DNA from: Plutella xylostella
Lineage: Eukaryota; Arthropoda; Insecta; Lepidoptera; Plutellidae
Direction: 5' to 3'
DNA length: 64,000 nucleotides
NCBI RefSeq assembly: GCF_932276165.1
Contig: NC_063983.1
Location: forward strand, 6,517,501-6,581,500
Positions 24,761 to 36,709 of the stretch are shown one piece after another. Position 1 is the first letter of the stretch. The number at the start of each line of letters is the position of its first letter. The notes beneath the pieces are model-generated. The model had not been told where the DNA came from. It searched no databases and saw nothing but the letters and a program-made list of their open reading frames with translations. Both the position numbers and the translations under genes were made by a program.

Positions 24761-26930
24761 ATTAGTTAGGAAATTAGGTACTTAATACCAGAATTTATGA
24801 ACCGAATCGTATGTTATATTTAATATTTTGTAACATAGTCTTGCAATAATAGCTAATCAGTAAACCTGTAACGGAATTAAAAAAATACCTAGCTAGCTAG
24901 TAAAATAAGTCTTTTTAAAGGATTATTTAAAAATATTTCATCTCACGACTTTTGGACTAAACATTGTAAAAGTGGCCTATATATTTTTTTATTGTGTACG
25001 TACATTCGTTGCCTTTCGTCTAGCAATACCTTTTGTCTAACACCTTTATAGGTGCAGTATTTTGTTGGAACATTATGGCAACACCATCAATAAAATCTGT
25101 TGACACCCTCATTGCGTGCGGCGCGTTGTAGACACCAATCTATTCAGTACAAGAGATACCTTATGACTTAGCTTAAGGCTCAAAACGCAGCTTTCTGTAC
25201 TTAAGAATTATTACACAAGTATTATACTTTCATAAGAGTAAGTAGTAAATAGTAATTGTAAAGAGAGATACAATTATCACACGGCTGAAAAAGTTCATAA
25301 GGACAATTTTTCAATTGAGTTTTAATTCAGTTTTATTGGAGAACTCGTCTACACATTATACTTTGTTTGATTTTTTCAGTAGATATAACCTCGACACGGC
25401 TACTTCAGAGTGCAGGTTGCTGCAGTCGGTGGGTGGCTGCGCTTATTTAAAAAAAACAATTTCAACCTACCTATTTTCATAGCAAGCTAAGCATTGATCA
25501 AAGCTAAAATTATTCAGTTATTAAACATTTAGTTTTTCATAAGTTCGTTATGACATCGAAAACAACAAAGTCTTCCCTTAACAAAAGGTTTGAGTGCTAG
25601 TCGTAGCTATTGTAATCGATATCAACAAGTTGATAACACGATGTTGAATCGATTCATAAACGATTTCGATTTGTCGCCTGAGATTTACTACTCGGGTCGA
25701 CGCGGCTTGTCATTAGATCTAGTACAAATTGTACCGTGCGGAAATGTTATGTATTGCTTGCAGTATTTGTATGTGATTAGCTGGCTAATGAACTTAACTG
25801 GATGCATTTGCATACATAACATATATACCTATACTCTATATTGTTGTTATCAGTATGTCTAGCTGACATGTAGGTATGGATGTTTCTATTTTTATGAGAT
25901 TACTAGGTCTAAGTAAAAAAAAAATCTATAGGTATACATAAATACTATCAAAACCTAAATAGAATGTAATTACATTAGTACTAAAACATAAAAAATTAAA
26001 TCGATACCACAACAATCGTTCCACATTAAGCAGCTGCCCACCAAGCCTTATTAAAGAGGAAAGGGCGTGACCCCATCACATGTATACATGATTGCTTATT
26101 GATACCCATATGCTTTATACTATATACCATATAGACACAAACCCCCATTCATACACCCGATCAAGTACCACCTATAATAAGATAAAGCACAATCGTGAAC
26201 GAATTAGCATAATAAAATTATTCAATGTAACCGAAGATTATCAACAGGATCCCTCTGTGTTTCCGGGCTGGTTCCTATTTGCATAAAACAGTCCATCTGC
26301 ATTGCACTCATGTATGAAGCGGTCCAAGCGATCGACGGTCTTCAAGATTGCATCAAAGCATGGACTCTTTTCTTTTTCTTTCGACAAACCAGCTTGACAT
26401 GACCCGCGATCAGAGTTACTATAATCGCTGTTTCAAAGAGTTCTACGTTTGGTGTTGGGTCGTGTGGCGGGTACAGGGAGACTGGTTGACAAAGTCACCA
26501 TTGACGATGGTGTCGGGCTGAAATTTTACACCGTGAATAAATAGCATCGTCGTTGTAGGTCTCAATAAGGAATGGATTCAGTGCGTAGTGTTGTGACATT
26601 GGATCTGCCGAAAGGTATCATCGGTGAGGCTATCAATGGATGTAATCGAGAGTCGTGTTTACGGCTGTTAGACATTGTCGTCGGAATATTTATGGTAAAA
26701 GAAGGACATTTTAATTTGAGATGTTAGTTCATTTCGTTAGTATTTTTCTTAACTTAAGCACCTACGTAAATGTAAATTATTTTAATAGACTCATATCTAG
26801 CTAAAAGAACCCAAAATACAAATCAAAAACAATTGTCATGTGACTAACCAATAAGACCTGACTTATCCTCAACACCACGTCTATTTGTTAATACCTCTAC
26901 ATCAACACCTCATCAACCAAAGTGTATAAG
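24761..26930. other. Intergenic DNA, nothing recognised
   Basis: AT-rich to 26280. 26380-26660 has balanced composition without a recognisable product. No repeats identified. Confidence 0.35.
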
Positions 26931-26937
26931 TAAACTC

Positions 26938-27300
26938 GCGAGAGTCGCGAGCAATGCATAAGTTCCACTTTGGACGGTCGAATGGCATAGTGGTTGGTGA
27001 CCCTGACTGCTATGCCGAAGGTCCCGGGTTCGATTCCCGGCTGGGGCAGATATTTGTTTAAACACAGATATTTGTACTCGGGTCTTGGGTGTTAATATTT
27101 AAATTCAATATGTATTCTATCTATGTATTTGTGTAGATATATCAGCTGTCCGATACCCATAACACAGGCTCTGCCTAGCTTGGGGTCGGATGGCCGTGTG
27201 TGAGATGTCCCCACATATTATATTATTATTATATTATAATATTATTACCTACCACTGCCGTCCCATATGACACTGGAACTGTTTCATTGCCCGTGAGTAT
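26938..27300. mobile_element. Mariner-type palindromic MITE, split by a SINE
   Basis: The left half (26938-26968, GCGAGCAATGCATAAGTTCC) and right half (27252-27300, CATATGACACTGGAACTG ... GCCCGTGAGTA) together match the compact MITE at 30362-30438. The DNA between is a family-A SINE. CCACT flanks the SINE on both sides (26964-26968 and 27252-27256), consistent with a short target duplication. Confidence 0.65.
26971..27248 (+). mobile_element. tRNA-derived SINE (family A) nested in a MITE
   Basis: The head GGCATAGTGGTTGGTGACC and B box GGTTCGATTCCC are followed by a body identical in layout to the copy at 8354-8624, ending at 'gagatgtccccacatatta' and an (ATT)n tail. Confidence 0.9.
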
Positions 27301-27509
27301 ACAAGTGGGTACATCTCTACTTGAATCCCGATGCCCTCTGCCCTCAGCGCATGCGCAGACCGCGTGCCACACGCCCCGACCACGAGGCTTAGCTATAGTC
27401 GCTAAATTTACTCTTATGCCCTACATTATTTTATACACTCTCTAGCCATTGATAAGTACCTCTCTAACCTTTCTTTTATAAGTGTATTGTAACATGTACT
27501 GTTGATGTG

Positions 27510-27545
27510 CCTTATATAAATAAATAAATAAATAAATAAATGAAA
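27510..27545. repeat. (AATA)n microsatellite
   Basis: Run of ATAAATAAATAAATAAATAA followed directly by 'tgaaaaagttccact', a mariner-MITE end word. Probably the tail of a lost retroposon that landed next to an old MITE end. Confidence 0.5.
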
Positions 27546-27729
27546 AAGTTCCACTTACATAATCTCGACACTAAACGACAACAATTATTTTTAAAAAAAA
27601 CACGCACTCACGCCTTGTACTAATGTACTCCCTTGCGGGGTAGGCAGAGGGGCATTGCTGCACCCACTTTTCGCCAGAGTGTTATGTTAGTCCCAATGTA
27701 ATAGGGGGCGGGCCTATTGCCATTTTACG

Positions 27730-27852
27730 GGCACATCCAAGACCCGAGAACAAATATCTGTGTTTAAACAAATATCTGCCCCAGCCGGGAATCGAACCCG
27801 GGACCATCGGCTCAGTAGTCAGGGTCACTAACCACTACGCCATTCGGTCGTC
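27730..27852 (-). mobile_element. tRNA-derived SINE (family A), 3'-truncated
   Basis: The minus-strand head with the same A and B boxes as at 8354-8624, ending in the body near the 'caagacccgag' word. The distal half of the body and the tail are missing. Confidence 0.85.
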
Positions 27853-27892
27853 AATTATTTAAAACATTTAATATAGAATTTGAAAAAATAAT

Positions 27893-28047
27893 AACGTTTT
27901 TAGTTGGTTAGTAATAGGTATTCTGATGCGCTGTTAAATGTACGGTATCAATATCAATATTGCAGAAGGCGCCATTAAACTTGACTTTTCCGTTGAGGAG
28001 TTATTTGGTGCTATTGTCACTGGAACTTTTTCATTGCTCGTGAGTGT
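27893..28047. mobile_element. Right half of the longer mariner-type MITE
   Basis: Shares 'cgtttttagttgg', 'attctgatgc', 'atattgcagaaggcg' and 'tcactggaacttttt' in order with 34475-34600, and ends in CATTGCTCGTGAGTG then TA. The left half is not found. Confidence 0.6.
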
Positions 28048-28059
28048 ATTTATTATGAA

Positions 28060-28210
28060 CTAGCTGTTCCCGCGAGCTTCACTTCGCCTTAAAAAGTTTT
28101 CCCGTGGGAATTCCGGGATAAAACGTAGCCTATGTTCTTTCCCAGGGTCTAGACCGTATGTATACCAAATTTCATTCAAATCCGTTCAGTAGTTTTGGCG
28201 TGAAAGAGTA

Positions 28211-28241
<31 letters not shown>

Positions 28242-28275
28242 CAGTTACTTTCGCATTTATAATATTAGTTAGGAT
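28060..28275. repeat. Dispersed repeat with (CAGA)n, copy 1
   Basis: Begins 'ctagctgttcccgcgagctt', continues 'gtagcctatgttctttccca', 'accaaatttcattcaaatcc' and 'ttcagtagttttggcgtg', then (ACAG)n at 28210-28242 and 'ttcgcatttataatatta'. Nearly the same sequence occurs at 60920-61132. It is a very common lepidopteran non-coding repeat; class not known to me. Confidence 0.85.
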
Positions 28276-29900
28276 TAGGATTGTGGTTAATCTGAAGAGT
28301 AACGTTTATTTATCTGTAGATATGTAGAATGTTTAAGAAGTATTTAGATTTAGTCTTAGTTATATTATTAGGTATAATAATAGAGGTAATTGAAATAAGC
28401 ACTTCACTGTGCTATGAATAATTCATGTAAGTACCTATAGATTGAAAGTTAACTGTCTCACAATTAATTAAACCGACAACATATTGATTTGATAATCTTC
28501 GATTACCTCATTTGAAATTAAAAACTTCCAAAGTTATTTCATGTACAGGTTCCGTTATTATTTCATATTATAGAACACGGAAAGCACCTGTTTCATTATA
28601 AAATCAAAATATTTAAACAATATATTAAACATACAGCGGAATGTGGTCTAGCTGTTTAATTAATTAACTACAGAATACTTTCATGGTCGAAACGATCGAG
28701 ATCACAAGACATCTGCCCACAAAACACATGTTCAGCCATCATTAATAGACCATTCAAATGTTTCGAATGCCAGACATTTTTCTCTATCAAAAGGAACTTC
28801 ATACAAAAGCTCACAAAGCCAGTTTGACTCAATTAAATCTTAATTCCATCAAAAGACTCGATTAATGAAATTAAGTCGACGTTTAGACTTCACTTTCAAC
28901 CCGCAACAATAGTCCTAAATAGTAACAATCGAAGAAAGAGATTCTCCATGTCTGGACACAACAAAAGGACCTAACTAACTCCGCTGGCCTTACAGTGACT
29001 ATTAAAATTTAATGACATGATTTATATACAAAAAACACGAGAAAAGGGTACGATGTTACGAACCATTTTTCATACAACGCAGTTGGTAGCAAATGGCCGA
29101 ATAAAAAATGTAGCGCGCGGCCGCCGCTTTATGAAAAACGCCGTCCAACTGTGAGGCGCTTTGTCGTCGCTCGAGAATTTATACAATCTACCTGTTGAGC
29201 CCCAGCCGAGAATAACATAAAATATATTCCATATTTCTGTGTTCACGTGTTATGTGTTAGCTATGTTGATATTCGACTTATAAGAATGGATTGTTCAGTA
29301 GTTCTGATCAGAAATAGGTATATCAATATATAATTATTAAAATCGCTCGGTCAGACGATACTGTTAGAAATGAATCGTTGGCTCATTGCTGAACCTCTTC
29401 CAGTCCTCGTCCAGATAATTGATAAAGTCTTGCTATGTTATTGAAATTCATCGATGAGCCAATACAAATAAATAATATATTCGTAGTAAGTATATAATGT
29501 CATACCATAGCAGTTTTTCATTGCTAAAATATAATTTAGTCATACTCACTACATAGAATGTTGCTAGAAAGATATCGTGAACCAAAACATACAACTCATT
29601 AGGCAATCCCTAATCACTTTCAGAGCCTATCCTAAACCTAAATTTTAATGTAAGAATATAGGTACCTAAAATGAATATAAATATAATTTAAATATCATTC
29701 TATTATAATCTAATATCCATACTATTTGTGTCTTCTACCTGTACAGATCGGTTCACATAATATTTGGTCATCCGCTTAGTGGTAGCCGTCCCATTAATAA
29801 TATTTTATAGAAATCAACAAAACAGAATTGAGAACATTAACGTGGACCTTACGAACCGCTTTTATTATGCATTAGTTATGTTTGGGGTGTCCATGAGATT
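28276..29900. other. Intergenic DNA, nothing recognised
   Basis: AT-rich. A GC-rich patch at 29110-29185 contains GCGCGCGGCCGCCGC, but no element or gene was identified. Confidence 0.4.
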
Positions 29901-29919
29901 GTGTATTATTAGGAATATT

Positions 29920-30047
29920 AAATGATGATAAATACTAAATATTAGATGAAATTTTGTATGAAGGTATCATATAAAACTTCCTTAAATGATGATAAATACT
30001 AAATATAAGATGAAGTTTTGTATGAAGGTATCATATAAAAATTCCTT
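29920..30047. repeat. 64-bp tandem duplication
   Basis: Units 29920-29983 and 29984-30047 both start 'aaatgatgataaatactaaa' and end 'ttcctt', with about four mismatches. A simple local duplication. Confidence 0.9.
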
Positions 30048-30104
30048 TTTAATCTACCTCTGTACACACTATACTGAAAGGGAAAATAAACTACATATAA
30101 CTAA

Positions 30105-30195
30105 GTAAGTGGGTGGCTCGCTTGTGAGCCACCTCGGACTACCCCTTCGGGGATTACAGTCGTAACGTGAGTGCATATGTATGTATATAACTAAG
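30105..30195 (+). repeat. LINE/SINE 3'-end fragment
   Basis: GGTGGCTCGCTTGTGAGCCACC forms a perfect hairpin, followed by a CCCCTTCGGGG hairpin and 'gtgagtgcatatgtatgtat'. Consecutive hairpins plus a TATG-type tail are typical of retroposon 3' ends. Family not established. Confidence 0.4.
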
Positions 30196-30361
30196 TAAAC
30201 ACACACTATCAAATATCTACTACCTTATACTAGACGTAAAAAAACATCATATACCTTACTAAGTTATAATAATCATTATCTCCTTTTCATTTTGTACGCT
30301 TGCTTTTTCCCGATATCTTTTTTTCGATCATTTTTAAATGCACTAAGTTTAACACCACATA

Positions 30362-30438
30362 CACTCACGAGCAATTAAAAAGTTCCACCTGCCATTAACG
30401 TTCCATATGTCACTGGTTTTTTTTATTGCTTGTGAGTG
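30362..30438. mobile_element. Compact palindromic mariner-type MITE
   Basis: About 77 bp. Left end CACTCACGAGCAATTAAAAA preceded by TA; right end TTTTATTGCTTGTGAGTG. The two halves are near-complete inverted repeats around 'taacgttccatatg'. The right flank reads TG rather than TA. Confidence 0.7.
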
Positions 30439-30696
30439 TGTTTACGAAATAAAAATAAAGTATTACTTATATGGTCACCCTACATTCTTCTTATTGACGA
30501 CGACGCAACGGGTCAAATTTTGTTTTGTTATTTGAAGAGGCGTAGAATTATTAGACCTGTGACTCTGTGTAAGACTCTACTAGTTACTTACTTACATTAT
30601 TTGAATTTAAAATCACACACACTAGACACAAAAACTAACAGCTCTACCGGTCCTCCATTGTATCTAACGTGATTTTGATTCCGTAGGGATAGTTAA

Positions 30697-30915
30697 GACG
30701 CCGACACGGACGCGGCTATCAGCCGCTACTGATATTGTGCACGGTTTTATGGGACAGTTCGTGCCAGATCGCTCTCGGACGTCTGAAAGCAGAAGGTCAG
30801 CCCAAGGTTACGTCCGATAGTTTGAACAGCGTAGTGTATATTCCTTACCTAGATACCTTTAAGTCGCAGCTGACAGCCGCGTCCGTAAGCCGTGTGTGCT
30901 AGTGTGTCGGCACCT
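30697..30915. mobile_element. TTAA-flanked MITE with unequal arms
   Basis: 219 bp. The left arm GACGCCGACACGGACGCGGC aligns in inverted orientation with the right arm (revcomp AGGTGCCGACAC ... GGACGCGGCTGTCAGC). The right arm has about 18 extra bases between GCCGACAC and GGACGCGG. TTAA occurs on both sides (30693-30696 and 30916-30919). A piggyBac- or Harbinger-type origin is possible; not resolved. Confidence 0.55.
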
Positions 30916-30919
30916 TTAA

Positions 30920-33900
30920 TATCGTATGGAAATATCGGGCATATCCTAATTTACCTAAAATTAGTAATTAATATAGAAAACTATACGAATAGTACAGTTC
31001 ATATTATGGCATTTAAAAAATTCTTAATATTTAAATTGGTTTGAGAGTAGAAAGATTGAAATCCACTGATAGTCGTTTATTAACGTAAACACAAGTTAGT
31101 TTCGTAGGTGGCGACTGCTCTCACTGATAGCTGTACTGATATATTATAATGTAGGCAATGTAATGTTACGGCAAAGTAGGTTGCTAAGTCGGCAACATAA
31201 ATATGTGCGATATTGAATCTTACAGAAAGGCATGAATAAAAACGGGCGAAATTGAAATATAAAGACTGATGTGAGGATATGCCCTTAAACCATAATAATA
31301 ACTATGAATTCACATACATCTGTATATTCGAATAGAATAGTCATTTTAAATAATGTATGGAATGCAAAAAACATACAAAAGATAACCTGCAGACGAAGAG
31401 GCACCGTCAAAAGTCAGGAATGTTATACAACATAAATTATATTTTATTTTTCTAAATCTTTTGCAACCACTGTATCTGTGATTTGTCACAGTCATCGTGA
31501 CTTGTAGAATTGGAAATCGCTCCCACTAGTCCTACTCATCCATATGTCACCATTGCATTGTGTTCATTATTATGGTAGCTCTTGAGCCTTTACAATAATT
31601 TGAAATATTTTCGAAACGAAAAGCATAAAATGCGAAGCTCGATCAGGCACTTACAGGGTGTTACAAAAAGGGTATGCGGAAACGTAAGTAAGTTCGCATT
31701 ACTATACCACTTTACTAACAGCCTGTGTACTGTGTAAGTATACCTACTACGTATACGTACGTAGGCATCAACTCTGAAGTAAGTATCTTCATTGTAGACA
31801 TTAAGATCAAATTTGTTTTTGTTCATCCTGTAGTTTAGATCAGTGATAGGTGTAGGTTAGGACTGGGTGAGATTTGCTGAGTACAGGGTCCTCTTGGGAA
31901 AGCAGCAGCAGCAGTAGACGTTCCTGACAATGGTTTATTATGTGACAAATTATGTATTGTTCAGGGTATGTAACTATGTATATACTTCTATTTTCCTGAA
32001 CTATCCGTTCATCATTTTACATTACCATTGGCTGGTATGAAACAGTCATGTTTTATTTTACAACAAAAAAATATGTAAATGCTTTGTGAACTTTTTGTGC
32101 CATATCTTAGAGACGAAAAAGTGACAAAAAATTGGATCAAAATGATGGGAGCACCTGTTGCTAATTGCCACCTTGTGACGGTTTTTCGTTTGGGAATAAA
32201 TGGTCGTAACTTTTTCCTGACAGACCTTTTTTTGCATGCTTATTTTTTACTTGAATTATTATTAATTATGCATATAATAAACAAAATATGTAGTTCCTGA
32301 AGAAATATTTTTAATATCTACATGGCCATCAAAGTTAATTGCAAAAATGATATTGAAAAAAATAATACACTGTAGGTATTTGCATCATAATCGCTTACTA
32401 AGTTCAAGTTATACACGTATTGTAATGTGCAGGTTATTTGGTCTTCAATCAAAGTATTGTTCCATTCAACATAATATTTTGTTAACGGTATAAATGTTAT
32501 AAACTTCAACCCATACGTGTCTCAACACAGACGGGTTAGTCCAGCTTTACCAGAGAGCTATGGTCTATCTCTAAACACGCATGTATAGCGACGGTATAGA
32601 GTATAGGATGGCGCAGCATAAAATATACTCAGAGTCATCCGTCGACACACTATGACCCCGAGGGTCAAAAGGCAACATCTGGCCTGAACATTGTGTATTG
32701 TGTAGAGTGAAGACACTAATGTTATGTATCAGCCTTCAATCAGGGCAACAACGCTGTGTGTTCATATTTATCGTGTATCTGTATGAATGCAAAGCATGTG
32801 TGTATGAAGATTGGGAAATCATTCATGTTTTTTAAGACTATTGTTGTACTTTTCGTAGCGCTTATTTTTTCGTACTTTGCTGAACCAGCGCTGATAAGCG
32901 CTGGATAAATATAAATAGTAAGGTTACAACTTATACGTTTTTAGCTATCTTTCTTTCTTTATACGAACCGTAACGTTTTATCAGTTATTTTAATAATTTC
33001 GACATCTGGATAATTTAAACTCCTGTTTATTGGTAGCGCATAAGTTAAGATGAGTAATGAGTGGGCAACTGGTCTGAAGTCTGACCAGAAATGTGGAGAT
33101 CATACTTTCAATAATACCAGAGTGCCAGGGCCGTACTCTAGGTTTCAAAAATACTGCTACAGAGGATGTATCAGGTACCCACGCACATTTTTTTATACTC
33201 TACATTTTGATGGTTAGGTTTTTCTTTGTAGAACGGTGAAACTGCTCCATAATATACTATTGTGAAATTTACGAAGTTTTTCCCCTATGGACATTCAGTC
33301 AAAAACGTCCCGTAAGTTCTAAATCGTTTCGACTTTGTTAAAATAAACGAATTCGGGTTCATTAAAAAAAATAACACTATCGAGTATCGGTAAAACTTAA
33401 TTAAAAACAATATGTACTCAGATTTATCTATGGGGGGCATGCATAAGCCTGAATACGTCCACACTTCAGGATAACATATTGGTTTTCCAATTAAGGGTGG
33501 GCTCCCCGCTGAGAAAGTTCACTAGAAGCAGCGACTGAATTTAAATAGCGTCATCACGATCCGACCCCTTAATACATACCCACCTTAATACTACTACTTA
33601 TTTTCACAAAATTGAACCTTATGATTTTAACAGTAGAGTTTTATAATTATGTACAAAAAAGGTGGTTATTCTTTGGAAAACTATTACAAATGCCCTCGGG
33701 CTATTTTGCACTATTTCAAGATTCAACTACATTTGTGGGGGACAATGAAAAAGTGTGTATGTGTCAAAACTGCATTTGGAAGCGAGAAACTGTTAAATGT
33801 AGCACTGTGATTTGTGGACTGTGGTACATTCAATTAATTATTTATCTGTTTTTAATTTAGAAGAGTTAAAAACTCATCTCAGTGTATGTGTTTTAATATA

Positions 33901-34350
33901 TTGATAATAATGTGTACAAAGAAATAACAATAAAAAAATACTTATTTCATCCAAAAAATACATAACCATTGTTCACAAACCCATAGATCGCATCAAGCAA
34001 AATCTATCGGTAATAATTTCTCACGAATCTTACGCAATTTACTACTATTGCATAGACAATTTATCTTACCATAGAGAAACTTCGTATCGACAACTAAGAA
34101 GGTTGATAGGAGGCTGGTTAATTAAAAGCAAATACAGAGGAGAGAAGAACATGGCCGGAGGCTTTGTCTGATGGAAAGAATCGACCGGCACAGATTGATG
34201 GATGCACCAAATAAACACGTGCCTCTATATTTATATGTAGGTATTTACGTGTACGTATAGTTGTATAGTGTAAAAAAATGTGTGTTTTTTTTGTATAAGT
34301 AAGTATCAAGTATTATTTACTGGTAATATAGATTTATATTAGCAAAACAA
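30920..34350. other. Intergenic DNA, nothing recognised
   Basis: AT-rich, without supported genes. 'acagggtgttacaaaaaggg' at about 31656 is shared with 56631-56655, suggesting another dispersed repeat edge. The remainder is featureless to me. Confidence 0.35.
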
Positions 34351-34355
34351 TACTA

Positions 34356-34609
34356 CACTCACGTGCAAAACTAAATTAGGGTCGTTTGGTGTCAGCATTT
34401 TTTGAGTTCCACTCAAAAAATGCTGACACCAAACTACCTTAATTTTTATTTACATTTTATTTAGAAATTAATCAAAATATTTACGTTTTTAGTTGGTAAT
34501 ATTCTGATGCACCGTCAAATGGAATTAAATATTGCAGAAGGCGTCGTTAAGTTTGTTTTTTTCCGTTCAGGAGTGATTTGGTGCTTTTCTCACTGGAACT
34601 TTTTGAGTG
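34356..34609. mobile_element. Longer mariner-type MITE with internal hairpin
   Basis: Left end TA/CACTCACGTGC; right end CACTGGAACTTTTTGAGTG/TA. Internal words match 27893-28047. Inside lies a perfect 24-bp inverted repeat at 34384-34434 with a 3-nt loop. Confidence 0.6.
34384..34434. repeat. Perfect 24-bp hairpin
   Basis: Arms 34384-34407 and 34411-34434 (GTTTGGTGTCAGCATTTTTT... and its exact reverse complement), loop TCC. The pairing extends about 10 bp further outward with two mismatches. It is an internal part of the MITE at 34356-34609; whether it is transcribed is unknown. Confidence 0.9.
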
Positions 34610-34619
34610 TAATCTTAGA

Positions 34620-35690
34620 AATCACAAGTAGGCTGGTCCTTATCTTGTAAATATTATTAAAATTGATTGAGTACATCAACTTGTCGCGAATCTCTCACCT
34701 CGGTCACTTAGCTACAGCTAGTGTTTGTCAAAAGAATAATAAATAAACGGCTGTTTAGCTTACTGTTCTTTCCAATACAATCAAACTAGTTATGTTAGTT
34801 AAACGAACTGTCAACAGTTATGATGGTTAATGAACTATGAAACGTAGTGGTCATAACTAATAGTAAAAATAATAATTTGACTGCTCTTATTAACAACTCA
34901 TTTCGGAGTGAGTGTTGGGCTGTTGGCTGATATTCAACGTCACTGAAGAAACATACAGGGGGTATACTCCAGTTTCATGAAAAACATAGATTTCAGAGAG
35001 TAGCTCTCATTAGCATTAAGATTCGATGCAATAAACGTACCGATGACATGATATCTCTACAAAACTTTGTCTTATTTCTTAACTTATTTCATAAAGCAAG
35101 AGTAACCGCCCTTGTGTAACAATGAAATAAAGAAGATAAAAAAACGAAAGTGCTAAACAGCCTCAGGAATGTTCTGGTGCTTCTAACATCACCGACTATT
35201 TATCATTCCCATTGCAACGAGCGATGGGGTTTTAATGTTCCGCGAAATGAGAGATTAAATCATGTCTTTTAATCTTGAATATCTCATTAAAATTCGCATA
35301 AAAGCGTGTCTTGCGAAATGACAAAGGAAAAATGCAGTCGCACTGATTGTCTGCGTTTGATTTAAGGTATACGCGTATGTGTCAAAGCAGTAAGTAAATC
35401 ACTGGGAGTCGTTACAAGGAGTAATGATTTATTTCGACCAATTAAAACCCGACTTAATTTAAGAGTCACTTGCCCACGCTGACGCGAAATCAATCGTAAA
35501 AAGTTTACCTTTATAAGGGACACAACGACATTAAATCGATTCGTCATGCCAAAGTTTGGGGACCATAAATATGACTGTCAGATTCGTCCTGCGGTCCTCT
35601 AAGACGATAGTCCTTCAGCCTTTTGAAGTTATGACTGGTGTGCGCTTGAGGTCATTCTCTAAGGGCTTTTGTGGCTCATCTTTGGGTTAT
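34620..35690. other. Intergenic DNA
   Basis: No gene. 35150-35320 has balanced, non-repetitive composition with several TTTAATC/ATTAAA words. A regulatory role would be speculation. Confidence 0.35.
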
Positions 35691-35708
35691 GTTATACTCA
35701 TGATATAA

Positions 35709-36692
35709 TAATAATAATCCAAAAGGAGTGAAAATATAAGAAAACATATAATAATAATAATAAAGCCTTTTATTTTCTCACAATATTAGAAAACAATGTT
35801 ACTTAATACTTAAATATTGCATTTGAACTTAAATAATAAATAAATTTAACAAATCATTCATAACATTAACATTGCATATTTCGATTACATTATGTATAGT
35901 TTCAATAAATTAATTAGTTTACACATTAGAATTTATTTGGTTAATTTTAATTCATGCAAATTATATTAATAATATTAATGGATTATTATAAATACATATT
36001 TTGAATTAAATGTGAGACACCCATTTTTGGGCGTAGGCCTCCTCCAACCCTTTCCAAATGTCTCTCTCCTTGGCCGTGCGGGTCCACGTAGCTCCAGCCA
36101 GCTGCATGATGTCGTCGGCCCACCGTCGCCTTGGTCTTCCACGTGGCCTTTTTGCCTCTCTAGGGTACCAATGCAGGAGCCTCTCGCTCCACCGATTGTC
36201 AGTGGTCCTTGTGACGTGACCTGCCCATCTCCATTTCAGTCTGCACGCTAGCTCCACAGCGTCTGTAACCTTTGTGATGTCCCTTATCAATGTATTCCTT
36301 ACCCTGTCTTTCCGTTTGATGTTTAACATACTTCTTTCGGCTGCTCTCTGAAACACATTGATTTTTTGGGCTATGTCTTTAGTAAGAGTCCAGGTTTGGC
36401 ACCCGTAGAGCAAGGTGGGGAGAACAATTGAGTCCATTGCTTTCTTTTTAAGGTGTATTGGAAGCTTGGACTTGAATATGTCTTTGAGCGTCCAGTATTT
36501 TCCCCACGCTTTCTTTATTCGTCGTTCTACTTCTCTGGATGTTTGGTCAACGAATGTGATACTCTGTCCCAGGTAAACATACTCATCTACATAGTCAATT
36601 TTATGCTCTCCTATTTCAATTGGGGTTTTTTCAGCATTCGTCATGGCAAACGTTTTTTGCTTATTCATCTGCAGCCCACAGTTTTTACTGTG
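35709..36692 (-). mobile_element. 5'-truncated RTE-like LINE with 14-bp target duplication
   Basis: A minus-strand insertion flanked by identical TACTCATGATATAA at 35695-35708 and 36693-36706. It contains the RT C-terminal frame (36006-36668), a 3'UTR of about 250 bp and an (ATT)n-type tail at 35709-35763. The 5' breakpoint is at 36692, just upstream of the codons for HSKNCGLQM. Exact flanking duplication, 5' truncation and 3' simple-repeat tail are the hallmarks of target-primed reverse transcription. Confidence 0.93.
36006..36668 (-). CDS. RTE-like LINE reverse transcriptase, C-terminal fragment
   Basis: 220 codons from the first Met; the frame is open slightly further upstream (HSKNCGLQM). 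Recognisable in order: VDEYVYLGQSITF (post-catalytic RT region), EVERRIKKAWGKYW, LLYGCQTWTLT, RDRVRNT-like KDRVRNTLIRDIT, LKWRWAGHV, WYPREAKRPRGRPRRRWADD, and a C-terminal KERDIWKGLEEAYAQKW. These are the C-terminal landmarks of RTE-like endonuclease/reverse transcriptases. The RT catalytic core (FADD) and endonuclease are absent because of 5' truncation, so it cannot be autonomous. The frame is uninterrupted, which suggests a fairly recent insertion. Confidence 0.85.
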   Translation of the reverse strand: MNKQKTFAMTNAEKTPIEIGEHKIDYVDEYVYLGQSITFVDQTSREVERRIKKAWGKYWTLKDIFKSKLPIHLKKKAMDSIVLPTLLYGCQTWTLTKDIAQKINVFQRAAERSMLNIKRKDRVRNTLIRDITKVTDAVELACRLKWRWAGHVTRTTDNRWSERLLHWYPREAKRPRGRPRRRWADDIMQLAGATWTRTAKERDIWKGLEEAYAQKWVSHI

Positions 36693-36709
36693 TACTCATG
36701 ATATAAGCC

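Noticed and set aside
29040..29190. Possible MITE around the GCGCGCGGCCGCCGC patch
   Set aside because: Inverted matches are weak and no ends or target duplication were found.
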